NCBI GenBank assembly: GCA_024362935.1 | Contig: JANCRA010000122.1 | Span: 891,501-955,500 of the forward strand | Reading direction: 5' to 3' | Length of the DNA stretch: 64,000 bases | Source: Setophaga petechia | Lineage: Eukaryota > Chordata > Aves > Passeriformes > Parulidae | Shown: positions 56,162 to 64,000 of the stretch, one piece after another | Numbering within the stretch: position 1 is the stretch's first letter | Layout of the letters: every line of letters starts with the position of its first letter | The notes under the pieces: generated by a model | What the model saw: the letters and a program-made list of their open reading frames with translations, nothing else | Told to the model about the DNA's origin: nothing | The model's database searches: none | Made by a program: the position numbers and the translations under genes

Positions 56162-59100
56162 GTCAGTGCGGGCCGGGGGCGGGCGGGGGGCTCTGGGACA
56201 CGCACCTGGCCCGGGGCGAGCCGCCGGGGCAGTCCGCAGTCCCCGCTGGGCGGCGGCGCCTCTCCCGGGCGGGGCGCGCTTGGGCCGGGCCGCTCCCAGG
56301 TGCAGGACCGGGGGCGGTGGCTCCGGGACGGGCGGGGATTCGGCGGTGGCGGCGGGACCTGCGGCCGCGAGTGGCAGAGCGGCCTTGGCGGCGTCGTGCG
56401 GGCGGCGGCGGAGGAAGCGCCGGGCGGAACTGGCGCCTGGTGCCCGCCGGCAGCGCGGGGGGCGGGCGCGCCGCCGGGCCGCGCTCCCGGGGCCACGGGG
56501 CTCCGGTACTGCCCGCTGCCCGCACGCCTTCCGTCCGCCGCTCGCACTTCGCTCCGGGCCGAGCCCGGCCCCGCCGAGCCCGGCCCCGCAGAGCTCGGGG
56601 CAGGTTGGCCGCGATGGCGCCTGCTGAATGTCACAGCCCCCGGTTCGGGAGCTCCCGGTGTGCCCGGAGCCGCTCCCGGGCGGGCCCGGGTGGCTCGGCG
56701 GTTGCAGGGTCTCCCCTCTCATGCCCCTGCGTTCTGCCCTCCGTGCCCGCAGAGCGCTCCTTCGTGCCGGTGCTGAGGACGGGACTGCGCAGGGCCGCCC
56801 TGCCCTGTGCCCGGTCTGTCCCAGGCAGGTGCCCGTGTGTGGGCAGGTGGTTTTCCTTGGACACGGCCTTTGCTGAGGGGACACTGGAGTCTGGGTGAGG
56901 TCTGGGGCCATGGCCCGGTGCTGGAGACGTGCTGCTGACCGTTCTTCCCGGGAGCGGCTGGTGCCAGCCAAGGGCCGCTGCCGGCAGCGCCGGTTCACGG
57001 CCGGTTTCCTGCCCAGCTGTGCGACACGGCCGATTAGGAGCTGCTGTTCCACCCCAGAAGTGACAGCGCTGGGCTGCGAGGACTCAGTGTGTGAGATAAG
57101 GACGGTGCCGGCGGCTGCGGCCTGGCTCGGGTGTTGTCAGACACAGCCCATTAGCAGGAGAGCGCTGTGGGGAGTGGTTCTGCCCGCAGCCTCTCGGTGC
57201 TTCCCGGAATCACCTGGAAGACATCCCGGGTCATGTCAGCATTAGAAATGTGCCGCTCACCCTGCCGCGGGGGACGCAGGGAGTGCACGGCCCCCTCCAG
57301 CCCACTGTTCCTGTGCTGGGGGCAGCACAGCCCACTGCCCCAAAGCCCTTAAGCTGAGTTGGTTTAGCCAAGGACATTGTGCAGGGCTGTAGCGTGGTGG
57401 GAGCCGACGGGCAGTCTCTGTCTGGTGGGATTGTGCTGACGCCAGTGTCTGCCCCACGGCTCACGGCCTCTCTTCAGCCGTCTGCCTCGGCAGAGAGCAA
57501 ATCCCAGGGCGAGCAGCTGGTGGCACAGATGTGTGCTCCCCCTGCTCTGGCCGGGGCGCGGGGCTGCACTCCCACCCCCTTCCCGGCATCTCCCCGTGGG
57601 GACAGCAGCGACACTGAGCCCACCCCAGAGCGGAACTGACCAGAGCAGCGCTGTGGCTCAGACGCCTCAGGACCGTGGGGAAGAGGTGTCCTGGCGGGGA
57701 ACCATCCTGGCTGCTCCTGCCCGGCCGAGCTGCAGCACCGGTGAGAGGATGTGGGGAGCGCAGTCCTGCCCTGGCACCGTGTCCTGAGCTGGGCCCCATC
57801 ACGGCTCAGGCTGGCCCCGGGGAGAGGGGGATTGGGCAGTGCTGGTAATCCCACTGCACCCAAGGGATTACCGCTCACTCTGGCCCGGGGATTAAGGGAT
57901 TTCTCTAAGCAGGGTTGATGCAGCCTCCTGCAAAGCAGCTTGTGCCAGGGGGCCTCGCTGTCTGGGGCAGGATGGGTGTGTGGTGGCAGGGTGGGCTGTG
58001 CAAGGTGTGGGGGATCCCCAGAGGAGGGTGGGCTGCCGGCTCTGCAGCAGGCTGGCTCAGGGGCTCCTCACCCAGGTAGTCCCTGCCCTCCTCGCCACCA
58101 GCCTGCAACGTCCTGTTTGGCCAGAGGGTGCTGACAGCCCTTTGGCACAGGCTTGGCTGTCCCATGCTGGGACCATGGCATGTCCCTGGGCACCAGGGAG
58201 CGCTGCTGGGGGAGCTGCTGCTGATGCCCCAGCCCTTCCCTTGCACAGTGTGGGGTCAGCCTGGGCAAATTGCTGGGCCCAGCTTGGGGAGCCACTCTTC
58301 CACAGAGCTCAGGGATGGACTCCCAGGTCAGAGGCAGAGAGGCAGTGCTGGGGTAGCACCAGGCTTGGAGAGCAGAGCCAGGGACTTGGGCAGAGGCAAT
58401 TCCTCTCCTGAGGTGTTTGGAGCAGAGAACAATGAGCCCGGCTGCTGACACTTGCAGTCACATCAGGGCTGTAGCTGTGGTTTGTTGACACCCCACCTTG
58501 CGTGGACAGGGTGCAAGGACCCAGCCAGGCACCCAGGTCACTCTGTGTGGGAGATGCCACCTGGCCCTGCCTCATCCCAGCCACAGTGCCCACGTGCCTG
58601 TGCCACACTGGGATTTCTCCAGATGCCAGTCCAGGCCCAGGCAGGCGCTTGTACAGCATGTGCCCAGCTCAGCCTCCCCTGTGCCCCCCGCTCCCTTTGC
58701 GTGCCCTTTTGCCTCCTGGAGATGTGGCAAGCGCTGCTCTGGCCCCTGGGAAAGGGGAAGTGGTGTTGAAACAGAAGGTCAGTCACATCAGCAGCGAGGG
58801 CCTGGCTGCCCTCGCAGCCCTGTCAGCTGCCCTTCTCCATTCTCCCCTCCCTCTTCAGTCACACTGCTCCCGGGATCAGGGACGGCTCCTGCCTGCCAGG
58901 GTGCCCTTCCCCACTGCCCGCCCCGTCTGGGCTTCTGCCTGCCCTGCTCAAGTTACTCCTGGCTCAGCGATCCCAGTGGATGCAGGGGCGGGTGAGCGGA
59001 GCTGTCGAGCTGCTCCTGCCCTGACAGGCCCTGGGGTTTGTTACTCATGGCCATGCCCTGTGCTCAAGATCGCTCCTGCTTTGAGGAGAGGAGCTGTCAG

Positions 59101-59399
59101 TCCGGTTTGGGTTTGCTCAGTGCCTGTGGGGTGGGAGGCTGGGAGGGTGGTGCATTTCCCCAGCTCCACAGCTGTCCCCCAGCCGGGGATCCCAGGCCAC
59201 GACCCCTGGTGCCTGCTGCAGGATCCCCCGCACTCCAGGGCCTCAGCAGGGTGGGCAGTGCCTCTGGGGCATGGCCAGAGTGCCCGTGCTGGCACGCAGG
59301 GCTGGCTGCGCCCGTGGGGCTGGGTCAGGGCCGGGGCCCCGCAGCCCAGGAGCGGGGGCCGTGCTGGCACCCCCGCGCTGCACCGCCGCGCTTCTCTGG

Positions 59400-59510
59400 G
59401 CGCACCTTCCCTCCTTCATGCGGCGCTCGTTGCTATGCGACCGCCAGCTCCTGATGCTTAATGCTCTAATACGGAGGGATAAAACCTCTCTAAAAATACC
59501 CCGCTGCCGG
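59400..59510. promoter_or_regulatory. AT-rich candidate regulatory element in CYTH1 intron 1
   Basis: An AT-rich patch inside GC-rich DNA contains ttgctatgcgac, tgatgcttaatgctctaata, gggataaaac and the MEF2-like CTAAAAATA at 59490-59498. It looks like a conserved non-coding element. Confidence 0.4.
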
Positions 59511-59936
59511 CCCCCCGCGGGGGCAAGGGGGCTGCCGGGGGCAGGCAGCCCGGCCAGGGGGGCTGCTGGGAAGTTCCGAAACTCCTCGTCCTCCAAGTGG
59601 CTTTGAGGCGCCCGCTGTGGCTCCGGCGGTGGCACGGGCTGGCGTGCCGGTGCGGCGGGGATTGGCTGGGGCTGGCGCGTGGGCTCCTGCGGCTGGAGCT
59701 CCCCTGGCACAGCCAGAGCCGGCTCCAGACACAGCCGGAACTGCTCGGGCTGCCCTGCTCGCGCCCTGCCCGGGCACCGGGGAGCTGCCCTCGGTACCGG
59801 CCGCCTGCCTGGTACCGGGGAGCCCACTGCTCGGCCACGCGCTCCCGTCCGGCCTCTGTGCGCCCCAGCCTGACCTCTGCCCGTCCCTGCCTTGCCCTCC
59901 CGGAGCTGGTGGCATCCTGCGTGGGACCCCCGCAGC

Positions 59937-60009
59937 ATGGGGACGGTCAGCGAGCTCTGCGCCTCCAGTTTCCAGGCGTTCCTCTGCCCCTCGGTGGCTG
60001 CCAAGGCAG
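59937..60009 (+). CDS. CYTH1: Possible alternative CYTH1 leader exon
   Basis: An ATG-initiated open stretch of 24 codons plus one base (MGTVSELCASSFQAFLCPSV, continuing AAKA) ends at a good donor GCAG|gtaggc. Like the exon at 56134 it leaves a single G, so it could splice in frame to the next CYTH1 exon. An AT-rich element with a MEF2-like CTAAAAATA lies about 440 bp upstream. I do not recognise the peptide, and it could be chance. Confidence 0.35.
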
Positions 60010-61924
60010 GTAGGCACTGCGTGCCCCCCTCCCCTCTGTGCCGCGGGGCTCCCATCCCCCAGCAGGCACGGCAGGGCCCATGGCTCCGGCTCCATATGGC
60101 TCTGGCTCCATATGGCTCCTGCTGAAAGCAGCACAGAGTGTCCTCACTGCCTCCTTCCTCTGCCGGCCTTCCCAAGCTCGGGCCTCTGCAAGCGCCGGGC
60201 CCCTCGCCCGGCATTGCCCTGTGCTGGAGCTGGTGCCATGCTGGGACAGGGGTGTTGGGGAGCCAGTGGTGGCGGCTGGGAGGTCACAGGCAGCACAGGA
60301 TGGCCGTGGCAGGTCCTGCCCCAGCCCCAGAGGATATGTGAGCGCTCGGTCACCCACATCACAAGTGCTGGTGGCTGTGGAGGGCAGGGTGGCACTCTCC
60401 AAAGGGAAGTCTGTGTGGGAAAGCCCAGCTCCTGCCATGCTGTGGGTGTGCTGAAGGTCAGCCACCTCTGTGACTTGCTGGCTCGTGCCCAGCTGTGGGA
60501 CTGGGGAGCTGTGCAGTGGGGCCAGGGGTTGTGGGATGCCCCTGGCCAGCCCTGTGGCTGAGCTGGGCTCTGCTCCTCTCGAGGCCTGGCACCATAAGCA
60601 GTGCTGGGAGCAGGTGAGGTGCCTGCCTGGCTGAATTCCTTGTACATGCACAGTGTCTGTAGACATGGCTGAGCTGGTGCTCACCCAGCCATGCTGGAGG
60701 CTGGGGGTCTGTGCATGGGGATGTTGGAGCCTTGAGCCACTGGGAGCGAGGTAGTGGCTGTGGATGGGGTTCCTTGGTGGGCTCTGGGTCGGGAAGCAGG
60801 GTTAATGGGGTCTTAGGCAGCGCTGCACAAAAGCAGGAGAGTGTCCTGAGCGCAGGGTCCAGCAGCCTAGGGGGGCCTGTCCCCACACCCTCCTCCTGAT
60901 GCACCTCAGCTGTCGTGGGGAAGGATGGGGCTGACGCAACCCAGGGTGTGTGCATGGTGAAAACAGGATGTGGTGTGAGGAGACAAGCAGGATGTTTCTG
61001 GGGGCCCCACGGGACCCCACCGAGGGGTGGGGGTGGCGGCACCCGCAGCAGCACGCAGAGACCCTGGGCTGGTCCCCATGGCCTGCCTGGCCCCGGGGCC
61101 GATGTCCCTCTGCTGTGGCACAGCGTGGGCCAGCATTAGGGCTGGCTGCTGCGGGAGCTCAGGGGGCCAAAGGACGCCCCGAGGCTTCTGAAGCCCACCC
61201 TGCCCTTACTCATAGCTGGCATTCTGGGTGCCGTGTCTCCATCTCCTGCTGCTGAGCAGGATTTAGCTGAGTCAAGGCAGCCGAAGCTGATGCAGCCCCT
61301 CAGGGAGCTGACGGGGCCAGGGATGGGGACAGGGACCTGCTGGGGTCGCTCCCACTGCAGGCACGGTCCCACAGCACTCAGACTCACCACTCAGGGGTCC
61401 TGCTCGGAGCAGTGGGGTCCCTACAGACACCCCACAGCAAGGGGGCAAGACAGTGGGGAACAACATCCCGTGGGGGCTGGCATGGCTCCTGGGCCTTCTC
61501 CTGGTTCCAGTCCCTGTCCCAGCCAGCTGTGGGCGATGCCATGGAGCCTGGGGAGGGCAGCGGGCACCGCCGGTCCCACGGCCAGCACAGGGCCTGGACC
61601 TGCAGTGGAGAGCTCTGGCAGGGACGGGGGAGCTGCAGGGCCGGGGGTCTGCCGGAGGGGAAGGGAGGGGAGCCGGGCGCTGCGCGGCGAGCTCAAGATG
61701 TGCCGGGCCGGGTGTCCTGGCGGGCTCCGAGGAAGGAAGGGCTGGGCCGGGCCGGGACCCCAGCACAGGGCTCCGAGCCAGGGAGGGGGAGAGCCCTGGC
61801 GCCCATTCCCAGCCAGCCGGGAGCACAGGAGTTAAGGTGCTGGCGGCTCCGGCTCATGGCGGCAGGAACAGGGTGGTGCTGGTGCTGGCTCCCGGCGAGG
61901 CCGGGATGACGCCCGGGAGGCCGC

Positions 61925-62029
61925 GGAGCTCATTGGTACGGGGCCCTGAGTCACGGCGGAAGCACCGCGGCTGCAGGTGTCCGCGCCCGGCACGGCAGCT
62001 CGGGCACGGCCCGGGACAGCCCTGCCACC
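61925..62029 (+). promoter_or_regulatory. CYTH1: Putative internal CYTH1 promoter
   Basis: CpG-rich block with ATTGG at 61932, an AP-1-like TGAGTCA at 61947 and GC-rich sequence leading directly to the Kozak-perfect ATG at 62030. The CpG richness continues to about 62190. Confidence 0.4.
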
Positions 62030-62054
62030 ATGGTGCTGAGGGCACAGGGTCACG
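62030..62054 (+). CDS. CYTH1: Possible alternative CYTH1 leader exon with ideal start context
   Basis: gccaccATGG is a perfect Kozak context. The frame reads MVLRAQGH plus one G, then a strong donor CACG|gtgagc, again phase 1. Upstream are an inverted CCAAT box (ATTGG, 61932-61936), TGAGTCA (61947-61953) and CpG-rich sequence, together a plausible separate promoter. This is the better of the two alternative leaders. Confidence 0.5.
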
Positions 62055-62219
62055 GTGAGCGGGGCCGGGGCGCGGGGGGCCGGGCGGGGGCGGCCGGTGG
62101 CTCCGTGTGTGCCCCGTGTGTGCCCCGCTGCCCGCGGGCGGCGCTGGGACGGAGGGCGAGGCCGGCGCGGCCCCGTGCGGCGGGGCTGCGCTCTGGGAGA
62201 GGTGCAGAGGGGCTGCGGG

Positions 62220-62450
62220 TGCTGCTCCGGGGTGAGCCCGAGCCCCATGGGCACATCCTGCTGCTCTGGGGTGAGCCCTGAGCCCATAGGCACATCCTGC
62301 TGCTCTGGGGTGACCCCCATGGACACATCCTGCTGCTCTGGGGTGAGCCCTGAGCCCCGTGGACACATCCTGCTGCTCTGGGGTGACCTCCCTGGGCACA
62401 TCCTGCTGCTCTGGGGTGACCCCCCTGGGCACATGCTGCTGCTCCGGGGC
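62220..62450. repeat. ~45-bp minisatellite in CYTH1 intron 1
   Basis: About five units containing cacatcctgctgctctgggg and tgagccc(tgagccc), just after the possible leader exon at 62030. Confidence 0.8.
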
Positions 62451-64000
62451 AGGGTCCTGCCGGGGGAACCCCTGCATCCCTGTGCTGGCGGGGAGGCCCG
62501 GCCGTGCTGGGATCCTGCAGTGTGGTCGGTCCCTGTGCAGCCAGTGTCTGTTCCAGCCTCCCGTCCCCCAGCACTGCTCTGCCTGCGGCCAGGCTCGCTG
62601 GGGCTCTCCAGGGCAGTTGCTGTGCAGAGCCAGGGAAGGGTTAATGCCGCCTTCCTTCCCCAGAAAAGCTCCTGCGTCTGGGGTTTCTCTTCCTCTGGCT
62701 GCTGCTGACATGGCTGGGCTGCTTGTCACGAGTGCTCAGCCTCCACCGGGGAGGGACCTTCCGGGGCTCTGGAGCAGCCCTGCCGTCCTGCCCTGCAGCC
62801 TCTCATCTGCCCCACGCCTGTCCCGGGGCCGCCGGGACCCCAGCTGGAAGCCCTGTCCTCTCCCAGGTGGGCAGGAGGAGGCAGAGCTGAGGGCTTGCCC
62901 GAGGCCTGGCATGAATTTGGCTTTTCCTGTGGCCGGGCCGGGGGTTTGGCGGCTGGACAAGAGGGTCCTGCAGATGGGCAGGAGCGTCCTGTGGCACAGG
63001 CAGCAGCCCAGGGGTTTGGGGGGCTCTGATGAGCGGGTGTGACACAGCTCACCCCTCCCGCTGCGGGCCTGGGCTTGCAGGGTGCCCTGGGGGCCTGGCA
63101 GTGGGGCTGGTGCGGTGGGAATGCTGAGAATGGGCGTGCGGGAGGTGCTGGGAAGCACCGACGCAGCTCTGGTGCTGTAAGTAACTTTTAACCTGGTGCC
63201 ACCAGCCGGCCTGTCTGGTTCAGGCTCCTTGACATGGGAGACTGAAAGTATTGGGAAGTGTTGGCGTGTCTGAGGGTCGGTGTCGCAAGCCAAGGCGCCT
63301 CAGCCTTGGCAACAAGGGGCTGTGAGGGAGGAAGTCGATCAGAGCCGGGGCAGTGCTGAGCTCAGAGATCCGGGGTGCAGGGTCACCCGGGGAGCTCCCA
63401 CTGAGGGAGCGTCAATGCACAGCTGAGGACAGTGCTGCTCCAAAGGCACACGGTGGGGCAGTGACTGCTCTGGGGACCCTGGTGAGTCTGGGCTGGTGGC
63501 AGCGGTGGCTCTATGTGGTGGCACACGGCACCTCACGGGTCAGGGGGTCATGCTTGGGGCAGGGAGGATGGGGACAGCCCTACAGACACCCGTTCCCAGC
63601 ACCCCAGGGCGGGAGGTGGGGGGGACACAAGAGCTGAGCTGGCAGATCCTGCTGCCACCTCCCTTGGGGACAGTGCTCTGGAGGCACGGTGTTTTGGTGT
63701 CCTTGCAGGTGACCTTGGTGCAATGCACAGAACCAGCTGGGAGACAGGAGCATAGCAGGAGGGCTGGGAGCCCTCTTGAAGGAGCCAGTGACCTTGGGGA
63801 CTGGAGGGAACAGGAGTGGGATACCTTGTCAGCGTGAAGCAAGGAGGTCACACGCCAGGGAGCACTAGGAATGTTCCTGGAGCAAGGAGAACATGTGCTG
63901 GCCCTGGGCAATGGTGTTGGAGAGGGGACAGCTGGCTCCCCAGGTTGGGGGAGGTGTAGATGTTGTGGTGTGCAGATGAGGTCTGTCAGGAGGCTGCACC

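Larger units (their letters stand above)
56162..64000 (+). other. CYTH1: CYTH1 5' intron to window end
   Basis: About 7.8 kb with no Sec7, PH or coiled-coil exon. It holds the CpG-island remainder (to about 56700), two possible leader exons, an AT-rich element (59400-59510) and a minisatellite at 62220-62450. The rest is GC-rich unique DNA in which I see nothing definite. Confidence 0.6.

Noticed and set aside
61699..61833. Further CYTH1 leader exon starting at an ATG near 61699
   Set aside because: The frame runs to a stop at 61833 without a convincing donor, and the start context is ordinary.

Overview
This window is animal nuclear DNA, most likely from a bird and probably a songbird. The genes are vertebrate, split by short GT-AG introns, and embedded in GC-rich DNA full of minisatellites, as on avian microchromosomes. 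A 547-bp solo retroviral LTR at 36061-36607 resembles an LTR family that I recall as common in passerines. The gene order RBFOX3 - ENGASE - C1QTNF1 - CANT1 - TIMP2 - USP36 - CYTH1 is the human 17q25.3 order, minus LGALS3BP and CEP295NL, neither of which I can find here. There are no prokaryotic features, CRISPR arrays, rRNA or recognisable tRNA genes.

Layout. 1-10068 is non-coding DNA upstream of the first RBFOX3 coding exon and is probably a 5' intron of that gene. GC-rich tandem arrays (13, ~57, 28, 25, ~20, 13, 8 and ~33 bp units) alternate with short AT-rich islands carrying TAATTA homeodomain-type sites. 10102-16675 (+) is RBFOX3 (NeuN) in 11 coding exons, with a 3' UTR to about 18.87 kb. 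19675-23973 (-) is ENGASE in 14 coding exons, convergent with RBFOX3. 25611-26881 (-) is C1QTNF1 in 3 coding exons. 27-31.8 kb separates C1QTNF1 from the divergent CANT1 and holds a CpG-island promoter. 31873-33729 (+) is CANT1. 36061-36607 is the solo LTR. 37201-44122 (+) is TIMP2. 46430-55270 (+) is USP36. 56134 to the window end is the 5' part of CYTH1: a first coding exon and a long intron containing two more possible leader exons.

The genes are not a pathway. Their products are a neuronal splicing regulator, a cytosolic glycan hydrolase, a secreted C1q/TNF ligand, a Golgi/ER nucleotidase, a metalloprotease inhibitor, a nucleolar deubiquitinase and an ARF exchange factor. What they share is conserved synteny. 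Exon edges were set by hand from splice consensus, reading phase and remembered family sequences. All exons listed join in phase except in the variable tail of USP36 (52115-53290), where alternatives are given.

Most notable: three possible CYTH1 leader exons that all end in the same phase; three exact AP-1 sites within 55 bp of TIMP2 intron 1; a GCATG cluster beside the 93-nt RRM exon of RBFOX3; the solo LTR just upstream of TIMP2; repeated ZNF143/THAP11-like motifs at the CANT1 promoter; an ENGASE stop codon lying inside its poly(A) signal; and RBFOX3 N- and C-terminal sequence resembling RBFOX1/2.
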